NCBI RefSeq assembly: GCF_016925675.1
Contig: NZ_CP070506.1
Coordinates: 990,501-1,054,500 of the forward strand
Length of the DNA stretch: 64,000 nt
Source: Pseudomonas hygromyciniae
Lineage (GTDB): Bacteria; Pseudomonadota; Gammaproteobacteria; Pseudomonadales; Pseudomonadaceae
Reading direction: 5' to 3'
The notes beneath the pieces were generated by a model. It had not been told where the DNA came from. It saw only the letters and a list, made by a program, of their open reading frames with translations, and did not search any database. Made by a program: the position numbers and the translations under genes. Position 1 is the stretch's first letter. Every line of letters begins with the position of its first letter. This document shows, piece by piece, positions 53,496 to 63,459 of this stretch.

Positions 53496-55595
53496 TTAGG
53501 CATCCATAGGTCGGTTGGCGGCTTGAATCGCGGTCAGGGCGATGGTGTAGACGATATCGTCTACCTGGGCCCCACGGGGCAGATCGTTCACGGGTTTGCG
53601 CAGGCCCTGCAGCATCGGGCCGAGGCTGACGCAATCGGCACTGCGCTGCACCGCCTTGTGGGTGGTGTTGCCGGTGTTGAGGTCGGGGAACACAAAGACG
53701 GTGGCCTTGCCCGCCACCAGGCTGTTGGGCGCCAGTTGCCGGGCGACGTTTTCGTTGGCCGCGGCGTCGTACTGCAACGGGCCGTCGATCAGCAGCGAGC
53801 TTTGTTGTTCGTGGGCCAGCAGGGTGGCCTCGCGGACTTTCTCCACTTCCTCGCCACTGGCCGAATCACCGCTGGAATAGCTGATCATCGCCACACGCGG
53901 GGTGATGCCGAAGGCGGCGGCTGAGTCGGCGCTTTGCAGGGCGATTTCCGCCAGTTCCGCAGCGCTTGGGTGCGGGTTCATCACGCAATCGCCGTAGACC
54001 AGCACCTGCTCGGGGAACAGCATGAAAAACACCGACGACACCAGGGTGCAACCCGGCGCCGTTTTAATCAGCTGCAACGCGGGGCGGATGGTATTGGCAG
54101 TGGAGTGGATCACCCCGGACACCAGCCCATCCACCTCATCCAGCGCCAGCATCATGGTGGCGATCACTACGGTGTCTTCCAGTTGCTGCTCGGCCATCGG
54201 CGCGTTGAGGCTCTTGCTCTTGCGCAGCGCCACCATCGGCTCGACGTAGCGCTGGCGGATCAGGTCCGGGTCAAGGATTTCCAGGCCTTCGGGCAGCTCG
54301 ATGCCATGGGCGCGAGCCACGGCCTCGACGTCGGCCGGCTTGGCCAGCAGCACACAACGGGCAATGCCGCGGGCCTGGCAGATGGCGGCGGCTTGCACGG
54401 TCAACGGCTCGCTGCCTTCGGGCAGCACAATGCGCTTGTTGGCCGCCTGGGCCCGCTGAATCAACTGGTAGCGGAATACCGCCGGCGACAGGCGCATCTC
54501 CCGTGGTGTACCGCAACGCTGGTGCAGCCAGCGCGCATCCAGGTGACTGGCGACGAAATCGGTGATGATCTCCGCACGTTCGCGGTCATCAATCGGGATT
54601 TCCTTGTTCAGGCTGTTGAGCTGGTTGGCGGTGTCATAGGAGCCGGTGCTCACCGACAGCACCGGCAACCCGGCCTGGAACGCACCACGGCACAGGTCCA
54701 TGATCCGTGGGTCAGGCAGGGTGTCGCTGGTCAGCAGCAGGCCGGCCAGGGGCACGCCATTGATCGCGGCAAGGCTGACGGCGAGGATGATGTCGTCGCG
54801 ATCCCCAGGTGTCACCACCAGCACGCCAGGCTTGAGCAGCTCCACGGTGTTGCGCATGGTGCGCGCGCAGATGATGATTTTGTTCATGCGCCGGGTTTCA
54901 TAATCGCCGGCGTTGAGCACTTGTGCGCCCATCAGGTCGGCCACGTCACGGGTACGCGGGGCGTTGAGCTCGGGCTGGAACGGGATGCAGCCGAGCAGGC
55001 GGAAATCGCCACTGCGCAGCAACGGCGAGTGCTCCTTGAGGCGGGCGGCGAACGCCTCCATGCTCTCGTCGGTCTGCACCTTGTTGAGAATCACGCCGAG
55101 CACTTTCGGATCTTTCGGGCCGCCAAACAGTTGCGCCTGCAATTCCACACGGCCGGACAGTTCGGTCAGCACTTCGTTTTCCGGGGCCGAGACCAGGATG
55201 ACTTCGGCATCCAGGCTTTTTGCCAGGTGCAGGTTGACCCGTGCCGCATAGCTGGCGCTGCGGGTCGGCACCATGCCCTCGACAATCAGCACGTCCTTGC
55301 CCACGGCGGCCTGTTGATAAAGGGTGATGATTTCTTCGAGCAACTCGTCGAGCTGGCCATCGCCGAGCATCCGCTCGACATGGGCCAGGCCCAGTGGCTG
55401 CGGTGGTTTCAGGCCATGGGTACGGGCCACCAGCTCGGTGGAACGCTCAGGCCCGGTATCGCCAGGATGGGGCTGGGCAATAGGCTTGAAAAAGCCGACT
55501 TTCAGCCCGGCCCGCTCAAGGGTACGCACCAGCCCAAGGCTGATGGAGGTCAGACCCACACCAAAATCGGTGGGCGCGATAAAAAAAGTCTGCAT
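53496..55595 (-). CDS. pta: Phosphate acetyltransferase
   Basis: This 699-residue long-form Pta interconverts acetyl-CoA and acetyl phosphate. An N-terminal BioD-like P-loop region (MQTFFIAPTDFGVGLTSISL) is followed by a DRTGG domain (about 210-330). The catalytic PTA_PTB domain (about 375-695) contains YGDCVMNPHPSAAELAEIAL and SYSSGDSASGEEVEKVREAT. The ATG at 55595 is preferred over a frame to 55616. ackA is not next to it. Confidence 0.96.
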   Translation of the reverse strand: MQTFFIAPTDFGVGLTSISLGLVRTLERAGLKVGFFKPIAQPHPGDTGPERSTELVARTHGLKPPQPLGLAHVERMLGDGQLDELLEEIITLYQQAAVGKDVLIVEGMVPTRSASYAARVNLHLAKSLDAEVILVSAPENEVLTELSGRVELQAQLFGGPKDPKVLGVILNKVQTDESMEAFAARLKEHSPLLRSGDFRLLGCIPFQPELNAPRTRDVADLMGAQVLNAGDYETRRMNKIIICARTMRNTVELLKPGVLVVTPGDRDDIILAVSLAAINGVPLAGLLLTSDTLPDPRIMDLCRGAFQAGLPVLSVSTGSYDTANQLNSLNKEIPIDDRERAEIITDFVASHLDARWLHQRCGTPREMRLSPAVFRYQLIQRAQAANKRIVLPEGSEPLTVQAAAICQARGIARCVLLAKPADVEAVARAHGIELPEGLEILDPDLIRQRYVEPMVALRKSKSLNAPMAEQQLEDTVVIATMMLALDEVDGLVSGVIHSTANTIRPALQLIKTAPGCTLVSSVFFMLFPEQVLVYGDCVMNPHPSAAELAEIALQSADSAAAFGITPRVAMISYSSGDSASGEEVEKVREATLLAHEQQSSLLIDGPLQYDAAANENVARQLAPNSLVAGKATVFVFPDLNTGNTTHKAVQRSADCVSLGPMLQGLRKPVNDLPRGAQVDDIVYTIALTAIQAANRPMDA

Positions 55596-55655
55596 GCGAG
55601 TTCTCTGAAGGTGCATGGCTTCGGTGGTGCGCTATGGCTGCGCGCCGACCGGGAA

Positions 55656-55964
55656 TCAGCTGCCAAGGGTATCGTTATCCGGGCGCTGCGCACACCAGCC
55701 ACAGGCAAAGGGCTGGCCTATTTTTGCCAGGCGTTGCGCCGCATCCATCACCCAGCCCCGGGATTGCCAGGGCGGTTGGTGCCGTAGGTGCTGCGTATGG
55801 CCGCAGGACAGCGTGGCGACCCAGTGGCCGTGCGCGTCCTGATGAAATCCGACGACCGTCGAGTCACCGGATCGACTCCGTCTGTCCGGGTTGTGTTCGC
55901 TTTCGGGCAAATCCTTGTTTAGACTTGTCCGTTCTTCATTCTTATGCAAAAGGTCTCGCCCCAT
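55656..55964 (-). CDS. DUF3565 domain protein
   Basis: This protein of about 102 residues has the conserved core VVGFHQDAHGHWVATLSCGH then QHLRHQPPWQSRGWV and a C-terminal CGWC, the DUF3565 pattern with a likely Cys/His metal site. The start is uncertain. The ATG at 55964 gives MGRDLLHKNEERTSLNKDLP, and this charged leader is also found, as I recall, in other Pseudomonas homologues. This start would overlap the divergent slyD start. A shorter product is possible. The function is unknown. Confidence 0.75.
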   Translation of the reverse strand: MGRDLLHKNEERTSLNKDLPESEHNPDRRSRSGDSTVVGFHQDAHGHWVATLSCGHTQHLRHQPPWQSRGWVMDAAQRLAKIGQPFACGWCAQRPDNDTLGS

Positions 55965-56448
55965 GCCGATCGCCGCCAACAAGGCTGTCTCCATTGACTA
56001 TACCCTGACCAACGACGCTGGTGAGGTCATCGACAGCTCCGCCGGCGGCGCGCCGCTGGTCTACCTGCAAGGCGCAGGTAACATCATCCCGGGCCTGGAA
56101 AAGGCCCTGGAAGGCAAAGAGGTTGGTGATGAACTGACCGTTGCCGTAGAACCTGAAGATGCCTACGGCGAGTACTCGGCCGAACTGGTCAGCACCCTGG
56201 ACCGCAGCATGTTCGAAGGCGTCGACGAACTGGAAGTGGGCATGCAGTTCCACGCCTCCGCACCGGACGGCCAGATGCAGATCGTGACCATCCGCGACCT
56301 GGATGGCGACGAAGTCACCGTCGACGGCAACCACCCGCTGGCCGGTCAGCGCCTGAACTTCCAGGTCAAGATCGTTGCCATCCGCGACGCTTCCGAGGAA
56401 GAAGTGGCTCACGGCCACGTGCACGGCGAAGGTGGTCACCACCATTGA
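55963..56448 (+). CDS. slyD: FKBP-type peptidyl-prolyl isomerase SlyD
   Basis: This 161-residue prolyl isomerase and chaperone has N-terminal FKBP strands (VSIDYTLTNDAGEVIDSSAG, PLVYLQGAGNIIPGLEKALE). An inserted IF chaperone domain is at about 70-120, and the FKBP fold resumes after that. The C-terminal His-rich tail HGHVHGEGGHHH binds nickel or other metals, as in SlyD involved in hydrogenase and Tat substrates. The ATG at 55963 is the standard N-terminus. A terminator follows 30 bases after the stop. Confidence 0.96.
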   Translation: MPIAANKAVSIDYTLTNDAGEVIDSSAGGAPLVYLQGAGNIIPGLEKALEGKEVGDELTVAVEPEDAYGEYSAELVSTLDRSMFEGVDELEVGMQFHASAPDGQMQIVTIRDLDGDEVTVDGNHPLAGQRLNFQVKIVAIRDASEEEVAHGHVHGEGGHHH

Positions 56449-56478
56449 TTGACGGGCTACGGCCGGTCAGTTGAAAAG

Positions 56479-56503
56479 AAAGGCGCCTTCGGGCGCCTTT
56501 TTT
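56479..56503 (+). terminator. Terminator of slyD
   Basis: GGCGCC-TTCG-GGCGCC with flanking A and T6 runs. It has a very stable UUCG loop. Confidence 0.93.
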
Positions 56504-56584
56504 GATTGGCGGCTATTCTTGCCGACTTGGCGGCTGTAATCTCGAACCGCCGTTACACAGAATATGGGAAATCTGGAGTGTGTC

Positions 56585-57067
56585 ATGAGTGCTTTCCACG
56601 ACCTTAAACTCAAAGCCCTGGATGGTCAGGAGCTGCCTCTGGCGCCCTATAAAGGGCAAGTCGTGCTGGTGGTCAATGTCGCCTCCAAATGTGGGCTGAC
56701 CCCGCAATATGCAGCGCTGGAAAACCTCTACCAGAAATACAAAGGCCGGGGCTTCACCGTGTTGGGCCTGCCGTGCAATCAGTTTGCAGGCCAGGAGCCG
56801 GGGACCGAAGAAGAGATCCAGGCATTCTGTAGCCTCAACTATGGCGTGACCTTTCCCCTGGGCAGCAAGCTGTCGGTGAACGGTCCTGATCGCCATCAGC
56901 TGTACCGTTTGCTGGCGGGTGAGGGCGCCGAGTTTCCGGGGGACATCACCTGGAATTTCGAGAAGTTCCTGCTGGGCAAGGATGGGCGGGTGCTGGCGCG
57001 GTTCTCTCCGCGCACCACCCCTGATGATCCAAGTGTCGTCCAGGCCATCGAAAAGGCCCTCGACTGA
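56585..57067 (+). CDS. Glutathione peroxidase family protein
   Basis: This 160-residue thiol peroxidase has the active Cys36 in NVASKCGLTPQYAALE. The Gln is in LPCNQFAGQEPGTEEE and the Trp in ITWNFEKFLLGKDG, completing the Cys-Gln-Trp triad. It reduces hydrogen and lipid peroxides, most likely with thioredoxin rather than glutathione in bacteria. The ATG at 56585 is preceded by GGAGTG, and a longer frame from 56564 is less likely. Confidence 0.94.
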   Translation: MSAFHDLKLKALDGQELPLAPYKGQVVLVVNVASKCGLTPQYAALENLYQKYKGRGFTVLGLPCNQFAGQEPGTEEEIQAFCSLNYGVTFPLGSKLSVNGPDRHQLYRLLAGEGAEFPGDITWNFEKFLLGKDGRVLARFSPRTTPDDPSVVQAIEKALD

Positions 57068-57218
57068 TTTGAAGTGGAGAGGGGACCAGTTCCCTCTCCA
57101 CAGGTTGATGTGTCTTCCTGCTTTTGCACCTTAATCACCGCAATCAATAGTGCTATCCAGCACCACCAGCACTCCATATTATCCGCATCATAAAATTCCT
57201 CTCGTGCGGAGTGCTCCC

Positions 57219-58322
57219 ATGCCTGTCCAAGCCTTGTTCAAACCTTTCCAGCTCGGTGCCCTGCAACTGCCGTCCCGTGTGGTCATGGCGCCGATGACCC
57301 GCTCGTTTTCCCCGGGTGGCGTACCCAATTCCAAAGTGATCGAGTACTACCGTCGCCGCGCCGGGGCCGGCGTAGGTTTGATCATCACCGAAGGCACGGT
57401 GGTGGGCCATCAGGCTTCCAACGGTTATCCGAACGTGCCGCATTTCTACGGTACCGCTGCACTGGCCGGCTGGAAGAAAGTGGTCGACGCGGTGCATGCC
57501 GAAGGCGGCAAGATCGTCCCGCAACTGTGGCACGTCGGCAGCGTACGGCGTATCGGCACCGAGCCGGATGCCAGCGTGCCGGCCTATGGCCCGATGGAAA
57601 AACTCAAGGACGGCAACGTGGTGGTCCACGGCATGACGGTCCAGGATATCAAGGAGGTGATCGCCGCCTTCGCCCAGGCCGCCAAGGATGCTCAGGACAT
57701 TGGTATGGACGGTGTGGAAATCCATGGTGCCCACGGTTACCTGGTCGATCAGTTCTTCTGGGAAGGCAGCAACCAGCGCACAGATGAATACGGCGGCAGC
57801 CTGGCCAACCGTTCGCGTTTTGCCATTGAATTGATCCAGGCCGTTCGGGCTGCTACAGGTCCCGATTTCCCGATCATTTTCCGTTTCTCCCAGTGGAAGC
57901 AGCAGGATTACACCGCGCGTCTGGTGCAAACCCCTGAGGCCCTGGGGGAGTTCCTCAAGCCATTGGCTGACGCCGGTGTGGATATCTTTCACTGCTCCAC
58001 CCGTCGTTTCTGGGAGCCGGAGTTCGAAGGTTCCGAGCTGAACCTGGCCGGTTGGACCCGTAAGCTTACGGGCAAGCCGACCATCACCGTGGGCAGTGTG
58101 GGCCTGGATGGCGAGTTCCTGCAGTTCATGGTCAATACCGACAAAATCGCACAGCCAGCGAGCCTGGAAAAACTGCTGGAGCGCTTGAATAACGATGAGT
58201 TCGATCTGGTGGCCGTGGGCCGTGCGCTGCTGGTCGACCCGGACTGGGCAGTGAAGGTGCGCGAAGGCCGTGAGGGGGATATCTTGCCCTTCAGTCGCGA
58301 GGCGTTGACCACCCTGGTTTAA
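57219..58322 (+). CDS. Old Yellow Enzyme family ene-reductase (alkene reductase)
   Basis: This 367-residue FMN-dependent TIM-barrel enzyme reduces activated C=C bonds with NAD(P)H. The N-terminus MPVQALFKPFQLGALQLPSR with VVMAPMTRSF, the active-site region VEIHGAHGYLVDQFFWEGSN with NQRTDEYGGSLANRSRF, and the late VAVGRALLVDPDWAVKVREG are all typical. It should act on electrophilic enals or nitro compounds. There is no obvious operon partner. A 45 bp perfect inverted repeat follows. Confidence 0.93.
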   Translation: MPVQALFKPFQLGALQLPSRVVMAPMTRSFSPGGVPNSKVIEYYRRRAGAGVGLIITEGTVVGHQASNGYPNVPHFYGTAALAGWKKVVDAVHAEGGKIVPQLWHVGSVRRIGTEPDASVPAYGPMEKLKDGNVVVHGMTVQDIKEVIAAFAQAAKDAQDIGMDGVEIHGAHGYLVDQFFWEGSNQRTDEYGGSLANRSRFAIELIQAVRAATGPDFPIIFRFSQWKQQDYTARLVQTPEALGEFLKPLADAGVDIFHCSTRRFWEPEFEGSELNLAGWTRKLTGKPTITVGSVGLDGEFLQFMVNTDKIAQPASLEKLLERLNNDEFDLVAVGRALLVDPDWAVKVREGREGDILPFSREALTTLV

Positions 58323-58402
58323 GGGGTGAATTGACGGGCGCCATCGCGGGCAAGCCCTCGATAATTTTGCCGCAGCGCATAAATCCAGGCGGAGAGGGCT
58401 GT

Positions 58403-58536
58403 TGTGGCGAGCGGGCTTGCCCCGCGTTGGGCTGCGAAGCAGCCCCAAAACCAGCCGCTACGGAGTATCTGATACACCGCACTCGGCTTACTGGGGCTGC
58501 TTCGCAGCCCAACGCGGGGCAAGCCCGCTCGCCACA
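58403..58536. repeat. Perfect 45-base inverted repeat with 44-base loop
   Basis: Arms 58403-58447 and 58492-58536 are exact reverse complements, beginning TGTGGCGAGCGGGCTTGCCC. Each arm contains a smaller palindrome GGGCTGC-GAA-GCAGCCC. The core differs from the other REPs in the window (CCCCGCGTTGGGCTGCGAAG). Confidence 0.95.
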
Positions 58537-58592
58537 GGGGAGGTCGTCAGTGTCTGAAAGTTGTGTAGATACCTATGCCGCGATAGGGCCCG

Positions 58593-59771
58593 TCAGGTCA
58601 GCTTCGATCCGCCCGTCTCCAGCAAGTCCTCGCCACACGCTCCGCGCAGTTGATGTTCAAACCGCTCGATAATCGCCGGCCAACCCTGGCGACTGGCATG
58701 CTGACGCGCATTCAGGCGCACCCGGCGCAGACTCTCCGGTTCCTCCAGCAACCAACAGGCAGCATCGCAAAACGCATCCTCATCCCCAGGCATTGCCACG
58801 GCACCGCTGTAGCCATGGCGGATATGCTGGGTGGCGGCCGCCTGGTCGTAGGCCACCACGCCCAGTCCCGAGGCCATCGCTTCCAGTACCACATTGCCAA
58901 AGGTCTCGGTGAGGCTGGGGAACAGAAACAGGTCCCCCGACGCATAGTGGCGCGCCAGCTCCTCACCGCGTTGTGTCCCGCAGAAAGTCGCGGTGGGGAG
59001 CGAGATTGCCAGTGCCTCGCGTTGCGGCCCGTCGCCGATGACGATCAGCTTCATCCGACGCTGTGGATAAGTCGCCTGCAACGCCTCGAAGCAGCGTTTG
59101 AGCAGGCCAAGATTTTTCTCCGGTGCCAGGCGTCCGACATGCATCACGGCAATGTCTTCATTGCCCAGCCCCCACTGTTCACGTAGGACGTTGTCACGTC
59201 TGGCCGGGTGGAACAGTTGGCTGTCGACGCCGCGGGATAACAGGTCCAGGCGTTCGAAGTGGCGGCGTTCCAGTTCCAGGCGCTGGCTGACGCTGGGCAC
59301 CAGGGTCAGGGTGGACCGGTTATGGAACCAGCGCAGGTAGTGGGTCAGGATGCGGCTGAGCATGCCCAGGCCGTATTGGCTGGAATACTGTTGGAAGTTG
59401 GTATGGAAACCGCTGACCACGCTGATCCCCAAGCGGCGCGCCGCCCGTAAAGCCGACAAGCCCAGCGGGCCTTCGGTGGCAATGTACAGCACATCCGGGC
59501 GCTGGCGTTTCCAGCGCCGCAGCAGTTTGTGCATGGAGGACTGGCCCCATTGCAGGCCGGGATAGCCCGGTAGAGGCCAGCCGCGACACAGCAGCAGGCC
59601 GTCGTCGCTCTGGCGACTCAAATCGCCATTCTGGCGCGGGCGCACCAACTCCACCTGATGTCCACGTGCGCGCAGGCCTTCACACAGGCGGCCAAGGGTG
59701 TTGGCCACGCCGTTGATTTCCGGTGGGAAGGTTTCGGTAATCAGGGTGATATTCAGGAAAACTGTCGTCAT
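58593..59771 (-). CDS. Glycosyltransferase family 4 protein
   Basis: This 392-residue GT-B glycosyltransferase has an N-terminal acceptor domain (ITLITETFPPEINGVANTLG, with GRLCEGLRARGHQVELVRP). The C-terminal GT4 domain has VMHVGRLAPEKNLGLLKRCF and FLFPSLTETFGNVVLEAMAS, the latter carrying the E-x7-E sugar-nucleotide signature. It is close to the MgtA/GDP-mannose-dependent alpha-mannosyltransferase type. The product, glycolipid or polysaccharide, is unknown. The ATG at 59771 is favoured, though an in-frame start at 59816 exists. Confidence 0.9.
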   Translation of the reverse strand: MTTVFLNITLITETFPPEINGVANTLGRLCEGLRARGHQVELVRPRQNGDLSRQSDDGLLLCRGWPLPGYPGLQWGQSSMHKLLRRWKRQRPDVLYIATEGPLGLSALRAARRLGISVVSGFHTNFQQYSSQYGLGMLSRILTHYLRWFHNRSTLTLVPSVSQRLELERRHFERLDLLSRGVDSQLFHPARRDNVLREQWGLGNEDIAVMHVGRLAPEKNLGLLKRCFEALQATYPQRRMKLIVIGDGPQREALAISLPTATFCGTQRGEELARHYASGDLFLFPSLTETFGNVVLEAMASGLGVVAYDQAAATQHIRHGYSGAVAMPGDEDAFCDAACWLLEEPESLRRVRLNARQHASRQGWPAIIERFEHQLRGACGEDLLETGGSKLT

Positions 59772-59849
59772 GCAGCCAGTGTCGGCGCGGGCCATGTCGC
59801 CATTGTGTCGTCGCAATGACGGATTTATGACGACCGGCCCGGTGCTGGC

Positions 59850-60842
59850 TTAGTTGAACGGCGTAGGACGCGGGGTCTTGGCCGAGGAGGGCGGGAGGAT
59901 CGGCAGCTTGAAGTCCGGCTGGTCGCCAGTCAGGGTGTCGAGGAACGCGACAATCTGGCTGACCTCATCAGTGCTCAACTTGCGCCCCAATTGCAGACGG
60001 GCCATAACGTCCACCGCTTCGCTCAGGTTCCAGTAGGCACCGTCGTGGAAGTAGGGGTAGGTCAGGGCGACGTTGCGCAAGGTCGGCACCTTGAACATCA
60101 TCCGGTCCTGATCCTTGCCGGTCAGGCCAGCCACGCCTTGGGCCGGGTTCTTGGTGGCATAGGGTTCAACCATGCCCATTTTCTGGAAGGTGCTGCCACC
60201 GACCGCCTCGCCGTTGTGGCAGGCCACGCAGCCGATGCTCTTGAACAACTGGTAGCCCTGCGCTGCCGTGGCGCTGATGGCTTTTTTATCGCCCAGGAGC
60301 CAGCGGTCGAACGGGGCGTTGGGCGTGACCAGGGTTTCTTCGAAGGCCGCGATGGCGTTGGTCACATCGTCGAACTTGATGCCGTCATCGCCATACACTT
60401 TCTTGAACGAGGCCTGGTACTGCGGGATCGAGCGCAGCACGTCCACCGCCAGGTCATGGGTGAAGCCCATTTCGCCCGGGTTGGCGATCGGGCCGCCGGC
60501 CTGCTCTTGCAGGGTCGCTGCGCGTCCATCCCAGAATTGCGCGACGCTCATGCTGGAGTTGAGCACCGTCGGTGAGTTGATCGGCCCCTGGTGCCAGTTG
60601 TGCCCGATGGAGGTGGGCAGATTGTCGCTGCCGCCCATGCTCAGGTTGTGGCACGAGTTGCAGGAAATGAAACCGGACTTGGACAGGCGCGGGTCGAAGA
60701 ACAATTGCTTGCCCAGTTCGACCTTGTTGGCATCGGTGATCTTCGCCGGTTGCACCGGCAGGATGGGCTCATTGGCGGCGGCGGCCCCCCAGGCCTCGCC
60801 GCCCAACATCAATCCAAACATCAGCATCAACGGTTTGTACAT
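59850..60842 (-). CDS. ccpA: Dihaem cytochrome c peroxidase
   Basis: This 330-residue periplasmic enzyme reduces hydrogen peroxide with electrons from cytochrome c or azurin. A signal peptide covers residues 1-22. Two haem sites CNSCH (61-65) and CVACH (205-209) are present, along with the MauG/CcpA pattern RDxxNSPTVLN-like SPTVLNSSMSVAQFWDGRA. A late Met/His region provides the second haem ligand. An ANR-type box lies upstream, fitting induction at low oxygen. The symbol is by family. MauG-type functions cannot be fully excluded. Confidence 0.9.
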   Translation of the reverse strand: MYKPLMLMFGLMLGGEAWGAAAANEPILPVQPAKITDANKVELGKQLFFDPRLSKSGFISCNSCHNLSMGGSDNLPTSIGHNWHQGPINSPTVLNSSMSVAQFWDGRAATLQEQAGGPIANPGEMGFTHDLAVDVLRSIPQYQASFKKVYGDDGIKFDDVTNAIAAFEETLVTPNAPFDRWLLGDKKAISATAAQGYQLFKSIGCVACHNGEAVGGSTFQKMGMVEPYATKNPAQGVAGLTGKDQDRMMFKVPTLRNVALTYPYFHDGAYWNLSEAVDVMARLQLGRKLSTDEVSQIVAFLDTLTGDQPDFKLPILPPSSAKTPRPTPFN

Positions 60843-60902
60843 GGTGCGCTCCCCACAGGCTTATCGTTTTAATAACCATGTGCTCTGTATGGGCAAATCG
60901 CC

Positions 60903-60916
60903 ATGACCCAGGTCAA
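60903..60916 (-). promoter_or_regulatory. ANR/FNR-like box upstream of the cytochrome c peroxidase gene
   Basis: On the minus strand TTGAC-CTGG-GTCAT, one base from the TTGAY-N4-RTCAA consensus. Its centre is about 67 bases before the ATG, leaving room for an activator position near -41 and a leader of about 26 bases. Confidence 0.6.
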
Positions 60917-60925
60917 TCGAACAGC

Positions 60926-61681
60926 CTAGGTTTTTTTCGCCAGCATCGCCTCGGCACCTTGCTCGCGTACCCAGAACAACGTCGCCCCGGCTACCGCCGC
61001 CGGCATCATCAGCAGATTGACCACCGGCACCAGCAACACCAGGTAAACAATCCCGCCGAAACTCATGCTCTGCCAGCGCTTCTGGCGCAGCCAGGCGAGC
61101 ATTTCGTTCCAGCCCAGCTTGTGGTTGTCCGCCGGGTAGTCGATGTACTGGATCGCCATCATCCACACCCCGAACAACAGCCACAGCGGTGCGGCAATCA
61201 GGTTGACCACCGGGATGAAGGACAGGATAAACAGGCCGATGGCCCGGGGCAGGAAGTAGCCCAGTTTGCGCATTTCCCGGGCCAGGGTGCGCGGGACCAT
61301 GGCGAACAGCTCGGCCCAACTGAAGGCCGGGAAGTCATCGGTGCCGCGTACCACCACTTCGACTTTTTCGGCGAGAAAGCCGTTAAAGGGTGCAGCGATG
61401 ATATTGGCGAGCATGGTGAAGCTGAAAAACACCATAAAGGCCACCAGCAGCACGAACAGTGGCCACAGGATGTAGCTGAGGAAACTCAACCAACTGGGCA
61501 GCGTCGGCATCAAGGTGTCGACCCACAGGCTGAACTGATGGCCAGCAAAATAGATCAATCCGACGAACAGGATCAGGTTGATCGCCAGGGGCAGCAGGAC
61601 GAACAGGCGCAGGCCTGGGCTCAAGACCAGTTTCAGGCCTTCGCGCAGGTATTGTGGGCCTGACAGAACGGGGGCGGGCAT
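60926..61681 (-). CDS. cysZ: Sulfate transporter CysZ
   Basis: This 251-residue inner-membrane protein of the CysZ/EI24 family moves sulfate into the cell. About four to six hydrophobic stretches include [20 protein letters not shown] and [20 protein letters not shown]. The family motif [15 protein letters not shown] is present. The ATG at 61681 has GGAG six bases before it. An upstream in-frame start (61705) is possible. The gene lies far from cysD here and next to trxB, which supplies reductant to sulfate reduction. Confidence 0.92.
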   Translation of the reverse strand: MPAPVLSGPQYLREGLKLVLSPGLRLFVLLPLAINLILFVGLIYFAGHQFSLWVDTLMPTLPSWLSFLSYILWPLFVLLVAFMVFFSFTMLANIIAAPFNGFLAEKVEVVVRGTDDFPAFSWAELFAMVPRTLAREMRKLGYFLPRAIGLFILSFIPVVNLIAAPLWLLFGVWMMAIQYIDYPADNHKLGWNEMLAWLRQKRWQSMSFGGIVYLVLLVPVVNLLMMPAAVAGATLFWVREQGAEAMLAKKT

Positions 61682-61970
61682 GGGTAACTCCGGGTAAAAG
61701 GGCAAACGCGCCGACCTTACCGGCTTTGCGAAAGCGGTGAAAGCACGGTCAGCGAGTCGACATTAACGGTAACAAACATGTCGATTAATAGGGGGTACAA
61801 GATAGAGACCACCTATGAGCTGGATTGTTATTCCGTATTTCCTTAATCTTGCCCCCCTCTATACGCTGCACCCATTATTTTCAGGGCCTGCGAGTTCAAG
61901 CCTTCCCCAAGTGCTTCGCGGTCCTTTTTTATTCCAGCCGCTCTGTAGTCCGGGCGGTCGATAGGAGTGA

Positions 61971-62936
<966 letters not shown>

Positions 62937-62947
62937 ACCGTTGCAAT

Positions 62948-62977
62948 AAAAAAACCGGCCGCGAGGCCGGTTTTTTT
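62948..62977 (+). terminator. Terminator of trxB
   Basis: A7-CCGGCC-GCGA-GGCCGG-T7, perfectly paired. It lies 11 bases after the trxB stop and is bidirectional. Confidence 0.95.
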
Positions 62978-63024
62978 GTGTGTAACTGGACGAACACCGC
63001 AATCTCAATCTGGCAATCCAATCA

Positions 63025-63099
63025 GTGTGGGAGCTGGCTTGCCTGCGATGGCGGTGTGACAGCCACCACTGCCATCGCGGGCAAGCCCGGCTCCCACAT
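63025..63099. repeat. REP-type inverted repeat
   Basis: Arms GTGTGGGAGCTGGCTTGCCT (continuing GCGATGGC) at 63025-63052 and GCCATCGCGGGCAAGCCCGG (continuing CTCCCACAT) at 63071-63099. The pairing is imperfect. It is in the gap between trxB and the HopJ-family gene. Confidence 0.8.
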
Positions 63100-63120
63100 T
63101 GACCGGGTTTGCAAGCGGGA

Positions 63121-63459
63121 TCAGCGGCGGGTCAAAGGCTGCTGAACAAACTTCACTCCCGCCAACCCGTGCTCGATCAATGCGCGGATATTGCCGTGAT
63201 CTGTGCCCTCAGGCGTCGCCAGTACCGAACGATAATGCTCGCCAAACGCCAGCAACGCCTGCTGGTCGCTCAAGCCTTCGAGTAGTGCCAGGCCCAGGGT
63301 CTTGCACGAGCCTTCGTTCTGCCCGGCGGCGTTTTCTACGCTGCCATTGGTGAAGGCCTGTGGCTGGTAGTCGTAGCCGGCGGCGATAAAGGCCAGGGTA
63401 TCGGCAAACAGGTGTTCGCCGCTGTCGAGGCTGGCGCGCAGGGTGTTGAGGTCAGTCAT
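63121..63459 (-). CDS. HopJ type III effector family protein (probably not an effector)
   Basis: This 112-residue protein of the HopJ family has the conserved start MTDLNTLRASLDSGEHLFAD, with FIAAGYDYQPQAFTNGSVEN and AAGQNEGSCKTLGLALL. The family name comes from a P. syringae candidate effector, but it is widely conserved in bacteria without type III secretion. No hrp box precedes it and it is 44 kb from the secretion cluster. It overlaps the DUF1244 gene by eight bases and probably shares transcription with it and folX. Confidence 0.88.
   Translation of the reverse strand: MTDLNTLRASLDSGEHLFADTLAFIAAGYDYQPQAFTNGSVENAAGQNEGSCKTLGLALLEGLSDQQALLAFGEHYRSVLATPEGTDHGNIRALIEHGLAGVKFVQQPLTRR

Noticed and set aside
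63121..63459. HopJ-family protein as an effector of the type III system in this window
   Set aside because: No hrp box, located among housekeeping genes 44 kb away, and the family occurs in bacteria lacking type III secretion.
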